Source of the DNA: Synechococcus sp. UW69
Lineage (GTDB): Bacteria; Cyanobacteriota; Cyanobacteriia; PCC-6307; Cyanobiaceae
Assembly: GCF_900474185.1 (NCBI RefSeq)
Contig: NZ_UCNW01000009.1
Span: 434,001-498,000, forward strand
Length of the DNA stretch: 64,000 nt
Direction of reading: 5' to 3'
Both the position numbers and the translations under genes were made by a program. Below, piece after piece: positions 20,469 through 30,664 of the stretch. Position 1 is the first letter of the stretch. The number at the start of each line of letters is the position of its first letter. The notes beneath the pieces were generated by a model. It saw nothing but the letters and a program-made list of their open reading frames with translations, searched no databases and was not told the DNA's origin.

Positions 20469-21977
20469 TTATTCCACTGAGGGTGTGTCCTGCTTGCGAA
20501 CCTCCGGTTTCAAAAGTGGGAACGCGATCACATCGCGGATCGATGGACTGTCTGTAAGGAGCATCACCAGTCGGTCAATACCGATGCCCAAACCTCCCGT
20601 GGGGGGCATGCCCACCTCCAGGGCCGTAACGAAATCCTCGTCCAGGCCCTGGGCTTCAAGGTCGCCAGCCGCCTTGCGCTCCTGCTGGGCCTCCAGTCGC
20701 TGACGTTGATCCACAGGATCCGTGAGTTCACTAAAGGCATTGGCGTGCTCGCGCCCGACGATGAACAACTCGAAGCGTTCCACCAGTCCGGGCTTGCTGC
20801 GATGTGGCCGGGCCAGGGGCGAAATCTCCACTGGGTAATCGGTCACGAAGGTCGGCTGAATCAGGGTCGTCTCCACCGCTTGCTCGAAGGCCTCGTTGAG
20901 CAGACGGCCCACCGAATCGGCCAGTTCAGGCGCATGCAAGCCCTGAGCAGTCATCGCCGCGGCCGCCTCCTCCCGACTGCTGAAACTCGTGAAATCAAGC
21001 CCCGTCGCCTCCTGCACGAGGTCGTGCATCGTGGCTCTGCGCCACGGAGGCGCGAGATCGATCTCGGTGCCCTGATACGTGATGGTGGTTGTCCCGCAGA
21101 CCTCCTGACACACCGCGCTGACCATCTGCTCGGTGAGCTCCATCATCCCGATGTAATCGCTGTAGGCCTGATAGACCTCCACCGAGGTGAACTCGGGGTT
21201 GTGGCGGGTGCTGACCCCCTCATTGCGGAAGATCCGACCCAGCTCGTACACCCGCTCAAAGCCGCCCACCACCAAGCGCTTCAGGTGCAACTCCGTCGCA
21301 ATCCTCAGGGTGAGGGGGAGGTCGAGGGCGTTGTGATGGGTCTCGAACGGCCGTGCGTCGGCACCACCGGGCTCGCTCTGCAAGACGGGGGTCTCGATCT
21401 CAAGAAAATCCCGCTGATCGAGCCAACGACGGATGCCACTCACCAGACGGGCCCTGCGCCGGAAGGTCTCACGGCTGTCAGGGGAGACGACCAGGTCGAG
21501 GTAGCGCTGGCGATAGCGCTTTTCCACATCGGCCAGACCATGCCACTTATCCGGCAGCGGTTGCAGCGCCTTCGTGAGCATGCGCCAGTCGCTCACCTTC
21601 ACCGACAGTTCTCCGCGGTCGGTACGACGGAGGGTGCCAGTCACCCCCAGCCAGTCACCACTGTCCACCAGAGAGGTGATCTGTTTGAACCAACCCTCCT
21701 GCTGTGCCTCAAGACCCGCCTTCTCCAAAAACAACTGGATGGATCCCGTCTCATCGGCAAGGGTGAAAAAGGCCAGTTTTCCCATTACCCGGCGCGTCAT
21801 CACCCGTCCTGCCACGGAAACACTGACGTCCCGTTCTTCGCCCTTAGGCAGATCGGCATGGGTCTCCTGCAGCTCAGCCATGCGGTGGCTGGGGTTGAAG
21901 GTCAGGGCATAGGGCCCTTGCCCCAGCTCCTTTAATGCCCTCGCCTTTTCCAGACGGGTATCGCGCAGCTCAGACAC
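20469..21977 (-). CDS. lysS: Lysyl-tRNA synthetase (class II)
   Basis: A 502-residue class II enzyme charging tRNA-Lys. The N-terminal OB-fold anticodon-binding domain (about 55-150) is followed by the catalytic core with motif 1 (around [21 protein letters not shown]), motif 2 ([18 protein letters not shown]) and motif 3 ([14 protein letters not shown]). Length and motif order are complete. It lies 44 bases downstream of rpaB on the same strand, the order seen in marine picocyanobacteria. Confidence 0.97.
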   Translation of the reverse strand: MSELRDTRLEKARALKELGQGPYALTFNPSHRMAELQETHADLPKGEERDVSVSVAGRVMTRRVMGKLAFFTLADETGSIQLFLEKAGLEAQQEGWFKQITSLVDSGDWLGVTGTLRRTDRGELSVKVSDWRMLTKALQPLPDKWHGLADVEKRYRQRYLDLVVSPDSRETFRRRARLVSGIRRWLDQRDFLEIETPVLQSEPGGADARPFETHHNALDLPLTLRIATELHLKRLVVGGFERVYELGRIFRNEGVSTRHNPEFTSVEVYQAYSDYIGMMELTEQMVSAVCQEVCGTTTITYQGTEIDLAPPWRRATMHDLVQEATGLDFTSFSSREEAAAAMTAQGLHAPELADSVGRLLNEAFEQAVETTLIQPTFVTDYPVEISPLARPHRSKPGLVERFELFIVGREHANAFSELTDPVDQRQRLEAQQERKAAGDLEAQGLDEDFVTALEVGMPPTGGLGIGIDRLVMLLTDSPSIRDVIAFPLLKPEVRKQDTPSVE

Positions 21978-22021
21978 AACAGCAGATCAGTCGGGCGCCA
22001 TCCTGCCCGGCCGCGGGTTGG

Positions 22022-22783
22022 TCAAACCGCTGCGGAGGCCTCGCCCATCCGCTGGGAGGAATAACCGATGCCGCGGACCGTGAGAATCAGCTCCGGATTA
22101 CGGGGGTCAGGCTCAAGCTTTCCTCGCAGGCGAGCGACGTAAACATCGACCACCCGAAGGTCAGCAGCGCGACGTGGGGGATAGCCCCAAAGTTGTTCGA
22201 GGATCTCCGCCCGAGGAACCACATGGCCTGGATCACGGAACAACAACTCAAGCAGGCTGAACTCTGTGTATGTGAGGTTGATGCGCTCCGAACCACGGGT
22301 GACTTGACGTCGATTGGTGTCGACGACCAGATCGCCGAGACGGAGCACACCTTGACCTGTGGGTAATTCGCGGCTTTCAACGACAGCGTTGCCCCGGCCC
22401 ACCCGGCGCAAAATTGTAGAAATACGCGCTTCTAATTCCTTTGGGCTGAAGGGTTTGGGCAAATAATCATCGGCGCCTAAATCAAGACCAGCGACCCTCT
22501 CTGAGATCGCCTCAACAGCCGAAAGGAAGATGATCGGCACACACGATTCAGCCCGAAGGCGACGACACACTGCAAAGCCATCCAGCTTGGGAAGCATCAC
22601 ATCGAGCACCACCAAGTCAGGAGACTCGTTGTGGAACATTTCCAGAGCCTGCTCACCGTCCTCGGCGCAGATGACGCGGTACCCAGACAACTGAAGGCGC
22701 ATGACCAAAACGCGCCGAACAGCCGCCTCGTCATCGACGACGAGAATGGTCGCTTTCGGTTGTGAGGGCAGGTTGCCCGTCAT
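22022..22783 (-). CDS. rpaB: OmpR-family response regulator RpaB
   Basis: A 253-residue response regulator. The receiver domain has the acidic pair in VVDDEAAVRR, the phosphoacceptor Asp in VVLDVMLPKLDG and the conserved Lys in LPKPF; the C-terminal winged helix has LTYTEFSLLELLFRDPG and VDVYVARLRGKLE. This matches cyanobacterial RpaB, the essential light/redox regulator of photosystem and high-light genes. I chose the ATG at 22783 (MTGNLPSQ) over a 9-residue upstream extension. The neighbourhood mreBCD-solute-binding protein-rpaB-lysS supports the name. Confidence 0.93.
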   Translation of the reverse strand: MTGNLPSQPKATILVVDDEAAVRRVLVMRLQLSGYRVICAEDGEQALEMFHNESPDLVVLDVMLPKLDGFAVCRRLRAESCVPIIFLSAVEAISERVAGLDLGADDYLPKPFSPKELEARISTILRRVGRGNAVVESRELPTGQGVLRLGDLVVDTNRRQVTRGSERINLTYTEFSLLELLFRDPGHVVPRAEILEQLWGYPPRRAADLRVVDVYVARLRGKLEPDPRNPELILTVRGIGYSSQRMGEASAAV

Positions 22784-22875
22784 CCGAATCAAACCCTTAA
22801 CGAGCCGCAACCATACCTGTCAGGAGATGGAGATCGACGCAAACGCCCTGTCGCACAGGTGGTTTACTGATTCTC

Positions 22876-24183
22876 TTAAGAATTGAGGCCAGTCTCTGGC
22901 CAGCGTGAACGGGCGTAACTGTTCCATTCCGACGCGGCATCTGTTAGCGCCTGATCAGGGCTGACCTGGGCCAACATCGCTCGCTGCATCTGGGTGTAGA
23001 TGATCTTCTGCAGGCGCTTGATGCCCGGCAACGCCGGCACTAACACACGGGCTCGATCCAGGGTGCTTGCAGATAACAGGCGGGCTTGTCGAATCTGACG
23101 TTCCAAAGCTGAAGCCGGCACCTCCTGCTCCAACTCCGCACGCACCAGGGCCAAAGCCTCAAGCGACGACGGCAACACCCGGGCCTCGGCCGCAAAGCGC
23201 GCCTGTTGATCTGCATTGGTCAGAAACAACGCCAAGTCCACGGCGTCCTGAGCACGCTGGCTCTGACGCGGGACAGCCAACGTCATCAAGGCCACATTGG
23301 CGGTGCCATCAACACCGGTCACCGGGGGATGGGGTTCCGTCACCGCCGCCACCCGTGGGGCGTTGGTCTGGATGCTGCGCAAAAACTCCGCCCCCGTGGC
23401 CGCAAGCGCCAGATCGCCGCTCTGGAACAACTCGATCGCCCGACGCTGGCCTTGACTCACCACCTCCCGCGGCAACAGCCCCTCCTTATACAGATCACTC
23501 CAGAAGCGGAAGGCCCGGCGACCCGCTGGGCTGTCAAAGGCGGCCCGGCGTTTGGAATCGAGCAGGGTCACCCCCATCTGCACAAGGGTTTCCAGGAGCT
23601 CCGCCGAGTCATCCGGAACGGTGGTGAGGAACAGGCCGTAACGGCCCGTGCGCTGCCGGATGCGACGCGCAAAAGCCGGCACCTGATCCCAGCGGGTCGG
23701 CGGTGCAGCGATCCCGGCTTGATCCAACAACGCACGGTTCACCAGACTCAACCGAACGGTCAGGTACCAAGGCACCGCGATCTGCCCGGCATCGGGATCG
23801 CGGCAGGCCTCCCATACCGCCGGCACATAACGGCCAGCAGCGTCAGCCGGCAGAAGGGGGGTCAAGTCCGCCAGCCCCCCCTTGCTGGCCAGATTGGCCG
23901 CGAACGGCGGATTGAGGTTCACCACATCCGGGGCCGTTCGTGCAAACACCGCCGCCAGCAACTTGCGTTCCACCGACCCCCACGGCAGATCGGTCCAACG
24001 CACAGGGGCGTCGGGATGAAGACGGGTCCATGCCCCGAGAACATCCGCAAAGTAGGGATTGAACTTCGGTGCCAACTGCAGGGTCCACAACTCCAAGTCC
24101 CTTGCCTGCGGCTTGCGTCGCCCACAGGCCGAGAGCCCTAGGGCCGCCGCCCCCAGCAGTAAATCCCGACGCGTCAGCCTCAT
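22876..24183 (-). CDS. Family 1 extracellular solute-binding protein (Tat-type lipoprotein)
   Basis: A 435-residue periplasmic sugar-binding protein of the MalE/UgpB type. The N-terminus MRLTRRDLLLGAAALGLSAC combines a twin-arginine-like motif with a lipobox (LSAC), so it is probably exported folded and lipid-anchored at Cys20. The family fold is visible in LELWTLQLAPKFNPYFADVL, APDVVNLNPPFAANLA, and the VPWYLTVRLSLVNRALLDQAG hinge region. No permease or ATPase gene is adjacent, so the transporter partner is elsewhere. The ATG at 24183 overlaps the mreD stop by 4 bases; a much longer upstream frame is rejected because it overlaps mreD. The ligand is unknown. Confidence 0.88.
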   Translation of the reverse strand: MRLTRRDLLLGAAALGLSACGRRKPQARDLELWTLQLAPKFNPYFADVLGAWTRLHPDAPVRWTDLPWGSVERKLLAAVFARTAPDVVNLNPPFAANLASKGGLADLTPLLPADAAGRYVPAVWEACRDPDAGQIAVPWYLTVRLSLVNRALLDQAGIAAPPTRWDQVPAFARRIRQRTGRYGLFLTTVPDDSAELLETLVQMGVTLLDSKRRAAFDSPAGRRAFRFWSDLYKEGLLPREVVSQGQRRAIELFQSGDLALAATGAEFLRSIQTNAPRVAAVTEPHPPVTGVDGTANVALMTLAVPRQSQRAQDAVDLALFLTNADQQARFAAEARVLPSSLEALALVRAELEQEVPASALERQIRQARLLSASTLDRARVLVPALPGIKRLQKIIYTQMQRAMLAQVSPDQALTDAASEWNSYARSRWPETGLNS

Positions 24184-24689
24184 GAGGGAACCCTCCTGCG
24201 CCAGAGCAGCAACTGCAACGACACCAACACTGGCGCCAGCAAACCCGTCACCAAGGCCTGACACCACAAGGTCTGCAGACCCCAGCTCTGGGTGAGGGGA
24301 TCCAAGACTCCGCCCTGACGCAGCCAGAGCTGCAGGATCAACGACAGACCGAGACCCACCGAACCGAGCCAGGCCAACAACCCCAGATTCAGGCTGCGTT
24401 GAATCGGTGCCGCACGCCGCCCCAGACGTCCCCACCACCAGCCCAACAGCAGCAGAGCCGGCACCTGACTCAAACCGCCGAGGTTGAGACCATCCAGCAC
24501 CAGCCCCAGAGCCACACCAGCCAACGCCCCCGATACAGGACCGTCCACGAGAGCCCAAGGCAACAGCCAAAGCACAGCCCAGGCGGGACCAACACCATCG
24601 ATGGCCAACCAGGCCGGCGATGCCAAGGCCAGCAACGGCACCAGCAGAGCCGAAGCCACACAGATCGGTTGGCGGTGCAGACGACTCAT
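24180..24689 (-). CDS. mreD: MreD-like rod-shape membrane protein
   Basis: A 169-residue, very hydrophobic protein with about five membrane segments. It follows mreC by 14 bases and overlaps the solute-binding lipoprotein start by 4 bases. MreD is poorly conserved, so the name rests on size, topology and its place behind mreB-mreC, where it belongs to the elongasome guiding lateral cell-wall synthesis. Coupling to a transport lipoprotein downstream is unusual for the family in general. Confidence 0.82.
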   Translation of the reverse strand: MSRLHRQPICVASALLVPLLALASPAWLAIDGVGPAWAVLWLLPWALVDGPVSGALAGVALGLVLDGLNLGGLSQVPALLLLGWWWGRLGRRAAPIQRSLNLGLLAWLGSVGLGLSLILQLWLRQGGVLDPLTQSWGLQTLWCQALVTGLLAPVLVSLQLLLWRRRVPS

Positions 24690-24703
24690 CTCAACAGCTC
24701 ATC

Positions 24704-25450
24704 TCAACGGGTCTGCACCTGCACCCAGTCGATTGCCTCCGGTGCTGCGATCAACTGAACAACCGCTGTGGGTGCGGGAACAGCCTGCTCATCCACCGAC
24801 TGAATCACCCCCACAGGCACATTGGGGGGCAACAGGGTGCTGGCTGGCGAGGTAGCCACCAGATCCCCAGGCCGCACATCCGGGTCCTTGTCGATGAAGC
24901 GCAGCGACAGGCGGCTGCTGCCGCGGCCCACCAGCAGCCCATGGCGACGGCTGCGGGGCAGCCAGACACCGATCTCGTGGCCTGGCGCGGTGAGCAACTT
25001 CACCCGCGCCGTGGCAGGGGTGACGCTGGCGATGCGTCCCACCAAGCCGCCAGGCCCCAGAACAGCGTCGCCCTGGCCCAGGCCCTGGAGCGAACCTTTA
25101 CCCAGCTCCAGTTGCTGCCACCATCCCCGCGGCGAACGGGAGATGACGGCGGCAGGCACCTCTCCCTCTGCCGCTCCCTGTTGCTGAAGCTCCAGCAGAC
25201 CCCGCAAGCGACGGTTGTCGTCTTCTAAAAGCTGCAGGCGGGAGCGGTCCTCCAGATCCGCAGCAGCCGTGACCCATTCCCGCTGGGCAGACCCAGGCCA
25301 AAAGGGACGGCTAACCAAGGCATAGGCGTCGCTGAAACCAGCGCCCTTGCTCAGACGCACCAGCAACAAGGCCACCACCAGGAGAAACCAGGGGGTGAGT
25401 TGCCCCAATCCACGCCAGCGGCTCTTGCCGGGACGGAGCGTTGGGGCCAT
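24704..25450 (-). CDS. mreC: Rod shape-determining protein MreC
   Basis: A 248-residue bitopic protein: a short cytoplasmic N-terminus, one membrane segment (about residues 18-33), a coiled coil (LEDRSRLQLLEDDNRRLRGLLELQQ) and a C-terminal beta-barrel with the AVISRSPRGWWQQLELGKGS and GLVGRIASVTPATARVKLL motifs typical of MreC. It bridges MreB filaments to the periplasmic wall machinery. It starts 5 bases after the mreB stop. Confidence 0.93.
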   Translation of the reverse strand: MAPTLRPGKSRWRGLGQLTPWFLLVVALLLVRLSKGAGFSDAYALVSRPFWPGSAQREWVTAAADLEDRSRLQLLEDDNRRLRGLLELQQQGAAEGEVPAAVISRSPRGWWQQLELGKGSLQGLGQGDAVLGPGGLVGRIASVTPATARVKLLTAPGHEIGVWLPRSRRHGLLVGRGSSRLSLRFIDKDPDVRPGDLVATSPASTLLPPNVPVGVIQSVDEQAVPAPTAVVQLIAAPEAIDWVQVQTR

Positions 25451-25454
25451 AGCT

Positions 25455-26522
25455 TCAGGCGCCTGCGGCGGAGCGGACGAATTCCGGGGTATCGACCACC
25501 CGCTGAAGGCGCTTCCAGTCCTCCAGCACCTGGCCGCAACCGTTCACCACACAGAGCAGCGGGTCTTCGGCGATGTGGACAAAGATGCCGGTCTCGTGGC
25601 TGATCAGATCGCTGATGCCCCGCACTAACGCGCCGCCTCCGGCAAGCATGATGCCGCGGTCGACGATGTCGGCCGCGAGCTCGGGAGGGGTGCGCTCCAG
25701 CGTGCGCTTCACCGCTTCAACGATCACGTTGAGAGGTTCTGCAATCGCTTCACGCAGATCACCAGCCTTGAGATTGATCGTGCGGGGCAGCCCAGAGAGC
25801 AAGTGCAGGCCCCTCACATCCATGGACTGCTGATCGAATTCATCGTCGGGGAAAGCAGAGCCGATGCGGATCTTGATGTCCTCGGCCGTGCGTTCACCCA
25901 CCACCATGTTGTGCACCTTTTTGAGATAGACGCCGATCGCGTCGCTGATCTCATCGCCCGCGACGCGCACGGATTCACTCAACACTGTTCCGCCAAGGCT
26001 CAACACCGCCACCTCGGTGGTGCCGCCCCCGATGTCGACGATCATCGTGCCGACAGGCTCGGTGACCGGAAGGCCCGCGCCAATCGCCGCCGCCACTGGC
26101 TCGTCAATCAAGTGCACCTCGCGGGCACCAGCCATACCGGCTTCCCGCACGGCACGACGCTCAACGCCTGTCACTCCACTGGGAATGCCCACCACCAGAC
26201 GGGGGGCCAAGATGCCGCGCCCCTCGTTGCCTTTGGTGATGAAGGTTTTGAGCATCTGCTCAGCGGCATCGAAATCCGCAATCACCCCGTCGCGCAGCGG
26301 ACGGACTGCCCGGATGTTTCCGGGGGTACGGCCAAGCATCAATTTGGCTTCATCGCCCACCGCCAGGGTGGCGCCACGCTCCAGGTCTAGAGCCACCACG
26401 GAAGGCTCCTGCAGCACAATGCCGCGACCAGAGACATAGATAAGAGTGTTGGCAGTGCCGAGGTCGATGCCGATGTCACGCGACAGCTGGAAACGACGAA
26501 AGAACACAGACACCGCAGTCAA
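25455..26522 (-). CDS. mreB: Rod shape-determining actin homologue MreB
   Basis: A 355-residue bacterial actin. Phosphate-binding loops are present: DIGIDLGTANTLIYV near residue 15 and IVDIGGGTTEVAVLSLGG near 165; the membrane-facing N-terminus MTAVSVFFRRFQL is short and hydrophobic, as in other MreB. It forms membrane-associated filaments that position wall synthesis. First gene of the mre operon, divergent from ssb with 127 bases between the starts. Confidence 0.97.
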   Translation of the reverse strand: MTAVSVFFRRFQLSRDIGIDLGTANTLIYVSGRGIVLQEPSVVALDLERGATLAVGDEAKLMLGRTPGNIRAVRPLRDGVIADFDAAEQMLKTFITKGNEGRGILAPRLVVGIPSGVTGVERRAVREAGMAGAREVHLIDEPVAAAIGAGLPVTEPVGTMIVDIGGGTTEVAVLSLGGTVLSESVRVAGDEISDAIGVYLKKVHNMVVGERTAEDIKIRIGSAFPDDEFDQQSMDVRGLHLLSGLPRTINLKAGDLREAIAEPLNVIVEAVKRTLERTPPELAADIVDRGIMLAGGGALVRGISDLISHETGIFVHIAEDPLLCVVNGCGQVLEDWKRLQRVVDTPEFVRSAAGA

Positions 26523-26649
26523 GACCGCCGGATCATAGGGGCGATCTTCACAGTTGCCTGTTACACCCGGCGGCCTTGGTGGAACTCCTTAAAAGCAGTC
26601 ACCCAACCGGTGCCGCATCATGAATCCAAATTCAGGAGATTATTTGTCT

Positions 26650-27027
26650 ATGGGCGTCAATTCCGTCACTCTCGTCGGCCGTGCCGGCCGCGATCCCGAA
26701 GTGCGCTACTTCGAATCCGGAAGCATGGTGGCCAACCTCACCATGGCGGTGAACCGTCGCAGCCGCGACGACGAACCCGACTGGTTCAACCTTGAGATCT
26801 GGGGCAAGCAGGCCCAGGTCGCCGCGGATTACGTGAAGAAGGGATCCCTACTCGGCATCATCGGCAGCTTCAAACTGGATCGCTGGACCGACCGTGCCAG
26901 CGGGGAAGAGCGCAGCAAGCCCGTGGTCCGTGTGGATCGGCTGGAACTGCTGGGCTCCAAACGCGACAACCAGGAAGCAAGCGGCAGCTTTGCTGGCCAG
27001 GCCTCCGATGAGGACATTCCCTTCTGA
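26650..27027 (+). CDS. ssb: Single-stranded DNA-binding protein
   Basis: A 125-residue SSB. The OB-fold covers about residues 1-105 (VNSVTLVGRAGRDPEVRYFESG, DWFNLEIWGKQAQVAADYVKKG) and the tail ends in the acidic DEDIPF, the protein-interaction tip used by repair and replication partners. I chose the ATG at 26650 (MGVNSVTLVG); an in-frame ATG at 26620 would add ten residues that are not family-like. A CAGGAG sequence 11 bases upstream is a usable ribosome binding site. Confidence 0.94.
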   Translation: MGVNSVTLVGRAGRDPEVRYFESGSMVANLTMAVNRRSRDDEPDWFNLEIWGKQAQVAADYVKKGSLLGIIGSFKLDRWTDRASGEERSKPVVRVDRLELLGSKRDNQEASGSFAGQASDEDIPF

Positions 27028-27057
27028 GCCTTCTGAGGAAGGGCCCAGCGCCGGTGC

Positions 27058-27717
27058 TCAGTCAGGCGACTGACGCCGGCGCCAGATGCGCAGTCCCAAC
27101 CAGATCGAGCCCGCCAAAACAGCCACCACCAGCAGCACCTTCACCGCCTTTGAGACCGGGTCAATCCACAGCTCGACGTTGCTGTAGCCCTCTCCCAACA
27201 CCATTCCGGCCACGGTGAGCAGAGCCGTCCAGATCAAGCTGCCGGCCGTGGTCCAGAGCAGGAACGGCGCCATCGGCATCATTTCAATGCCCGCTGGCAC
27301 CGAGATCAGTGTGCGAATCCCCGGCACAAGACGTCCCCAGAACACCAGGGCTGTGCCGTAACGGCTGAACCAGCGGCGGCTGCGGGCCAGCTCATCAGCA
27401 CTAATACCAATCCAACGTCCGTGGCGCTGCAACCAAGCTTCGATGCGTTCCTCGTTGATCAAGCGTCCGATCCCATACCAGGGCAGGGCACCGAGAACCG
27501 TGCCCAACAAACCAGCCAGCACCACCGGCACCAGATCCAGCTGACCCTGCTGCACATAAAAGCCCCCGAGGGGCATGATCAGTTCGGACGGAATCGGCGG
27601 GAAAAGATTCTCGAGAAACATCGCCGTGAAAATCGCGATGTAACCCAGCCACTGGTTCGCCTCCACCGCCTGGCCGATCAACTCCGGCAGTTGTGTGATC
27701 AGATCAGAAAGCCCCAT
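27058..27717 (-). CDS. DedA-family membrane protein
   Basis: A 219-residue integral membrane protein of the DedA/SNARE-associated family, linked in bacteria to lipid flipping and membrane homeostasis. The family signature is visible in FLENLFPPIPSELIMPLGGF near residue 34, and in FWGRLVPGIRTLISVPAGIE, followed by several membrane segments and a basic tail (RIWRRRQSPD). The start codon is buried in a long hairpin formed with the 5' leader. The gene lies 60 bases downstream of ahcY on the same strand. Confidence 0.9.
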   Translation of the reverse strand: MGLSDLITQLPELIGQAVEANQWLGYIAIFTAMFLENLFPPIPSELIMPLGGFYVQQGQLDLVPVVLAGLLGTVLGALPWYGIGRLINEERIEAWLQRHGRWIGISADELARSRRWFSRYGTALVFWGRLVPGIRTLISVPAGIEMMPMAPFLLWTTAGSLIWTALLTVAGMVLGEGYSNVELWIDPVSKAVKVLLVVAVLAGSIWLGLRIWRRRQSPD

Positions 27718-27754
27718 GGAGACTGCGCTCGATAGCGCAAGTCTTCCATGGGGC
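27711..27754 (-). other. Long hairpin covering the dedA leader and start codon
   Basis: On the plus strand GCCCCATGGAGACTGCGC (27711-27728) and GCGCAAGTCTTCCATGGGGC (27735-27754) are inverted repeats, pairing over nearly all positions with two one-base bulges around a 6-base loop. In dedA mRNA the 3' arm contains the AUG (27717-27715). There is no U-tract, so it is not a normal terminator of ahcY. It could restrict dedA translation or stabilise the ahcY 3' end. Confidence 0.75.
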
Positions 27755-27777
27755 CAAGACGATCAGCGTGATGGTGA

Positions 27778-29208
<1,431 letters not shown>

Positions 29209-29215
29209 GGTTTTA

Positions 29216-29731
29216 ATGCTCCCTAAAACAAACGTGGAGTTGAATCTCTGCAGAGACGCCGAGGCTTCGGGCTCGCTTGGGCCGGACTCTACAGGGCATG
29301 TCTGGCCCCTTGAGACCCTTGAGATAACAAGAGCCCTTGGCCGAATGCTGGCGAAGCAGCTTCCAAACGGAGCGATTCTTCTGCTGAGCGGCCCCCTGGG
29401 AGCCGGCAAAACATCTTTTGTTCAAGGTCTCGCGGAGGGCCTTGGGATCACCGAACCGATCACCAGCCCCACCTTTGCCCTGGCACAGCACTACCCCCAG
29501 GGAACACCGCAGCTGGTGCACCTCGATCTTTATCGCCTGGAGCAACCGGCTTCTGCCGATGAACTGTTTCTGCAAGAGGAAGAGGAAGCCCGCGCGGCAG
29601 GGGCATTAATGGCGGTGGAGTGGCCGGAACGGCTTGGCCTCGACCTACCGGAAGCCTGGTGGCTCAACCTGAGTCACCAGAACGAGGGCCGACTGGCTCA
29701 GCTCATCCCACCAAGAAACGTCTCTACCTGA
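29216..29731 (+). CDS. tsaE: tRNA threonylcarbamoyladenosine biosynthesis ATPase TsaE
   Basis: A P-loop ATPase of the t6A tRNA modification complex with TsaB and TsaD. Walker A is [10 protein letters not shown], followed by [20 protein letters not shown] and VEWPERLG, all typical of the TsaE/YjeE family. The start is uncertain: ATG at 29207 would sit on the same CCATGG as the ahcY start, so I used 29216; GTG 29234 or TTG 29240 are also possible. Its 3' end overlaps the convergent sugar kinase by 34 bases. Confidence 0.88.
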   Translation: MLPKTNVELNLCRDAEASGSLGPDSTGHVWPLETLEITRALGRMLAKQLPNGAILLLSGPLGAGKTSFVQGLAEGLGITEPITSPTFALAQHYPQGTPQLVHLDLYRLEQPASADELFLQEEEEARAAGALMAVEWPERLGLDLPEAWWLNLSHQNEGRLAQLIPPRNVST

Positions 29732-30657
29732 GCCTGCGTGGGCTGCGGATCTATCCCACCGGCACCACCACAGACCAACGCACCACAGGCGGCCGCAAAA
29801 CGGATGCGCTCATGGGGCGCTGCATCCCACCGGTGCAACAGACCGGCTGTAAAAGCATCGCCTGCACCGGTGGTGTCCACGACGGTGGGGGGCTGAAAGG
29901 CGGACTGCCGGCCTGAGTCGTCCCCCAATTGCCAACGAACCGGGGCCGCGCCATCAGTGACCACCACATCCGGCCGCTGGGGCAGGGCCTGCTGAATCGC
30001 GCCGGGATCATCAGTGTTGAAAAACCAAAGAGCTTCCTCCCGCGCCAGCTTGATCAGAGCCGCTTGATCCAGGAGGGATTGAATCTCCGCCTTCGCCGCT
30101 GCGGACGGCCCCGCCCCGGGATCGGCATTGGGATCCCAAAACGTGGGACGCCAGTTCACATCTAGAGCAATCTCCGTGCCCTGGCTCCTGGCCTGACGAA
30201 CGGCCGACAACAAAGCCGCGGCCGACGTTGATGCCGCCAATGACAGCGTGCCGATCAACAACCATCTGGCCTTGGGCAAAGCCGCGGGTTTTATAGCCTC
30301 ATCGGCGAACCCTAGCCCTTGGTCCCCGGCAAAGCCTTGAAACTGCCGTTCACCATCCCGAGAACGGCGCACCAGCACAATGCGAGTTGGGCGCTCTGCA
30401 TCTTGCTGCAACAGCGCGGTTTCTACACCCCGCTCTGCAAACAAGCTGATAAACGCCTCACCGATGGCGTCCTGTCCAAGGCGACCGGCAAAAGCCACGG
30501 GTGTGCCCAAACGTGCCAAGCCACAGGCCACATTTGCTGGAGCACCGCCCAGCCGATCGTCCACCGGTCGATCGACCGCCGGATCACCGCCGAGCGGACC
30601 CAGCCGATCGATCAAGGCTTCGCCAAAACAGAGCACGGTTCCGGGTTGAGAATTCAC
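29698..30657 (-). CDS. PfkB-family sugar kinase (fructokinase-like)
   Basis: A 319-residue ribokinase-fold enzyme. PfkB signatures are FGEALIDRLGP at the start, GGAPANVACGLARLG near 33 (substrate lid), and DTTGAGDAFTAGLL near 265, which holds the catalytic Asp and anion hole. Fructokinase is the most likely activity by similarity of the N-terminal motifs, but sugar specificity cannot be read by eye. It sits 8 bases downstream of an AT-rich sulfotransferase-like gene on the same strand, which in turn follows mutY. Confidence 0.88.
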   Translation of the reverse strand: MNSQPGTVLCFGEALIDRLGPLGGDPAVDRPVDDRLGGAPANVACGLARLGTPVAFAGRLGQDAIGEAFISLFAERGVETALLQQDAERPTRIVLVRRSRDGERQFQGFAGDQGLGFADEAIKPAALPKARWLLIGTLSLAASTSAAALLSAVRQARSQGTEIALDVNWRPTFWDPNADPGAGPSAAAKAEIQSLLDQAALIKLAREEALWFFNTDDPGAIQQALPQRPDVVVTDGAAPVRWQLGDDSGRQSAFQPPTVVDTTGAGDAFTAGLLHRWDAAPHERIRFAAACGALVCGGAGGIDPQPTQAQVETFLGGMS

Positions 30658-30664
30658 GGCGGTA

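Noticed and set aside
20706-21935. Long open frame antisense to lysS
   Set aside because: lysS has all class II synthetase motifs on the minus strand; the plus-strand translation has none.
22876-24570. Extended solute-binding frame reaching into mreD
   Set aside because: The extra 129 residues are Gly/Ser-rich and overlap mreD; the signal peptide and lipobox fix the start at 24183.
27711-27754. ahcY terminator
   Set aside because: The long hairpin lacks a U-tract on the minus strand and overlaps the dedA start codon, so it was annotated as a structure of unknown role.
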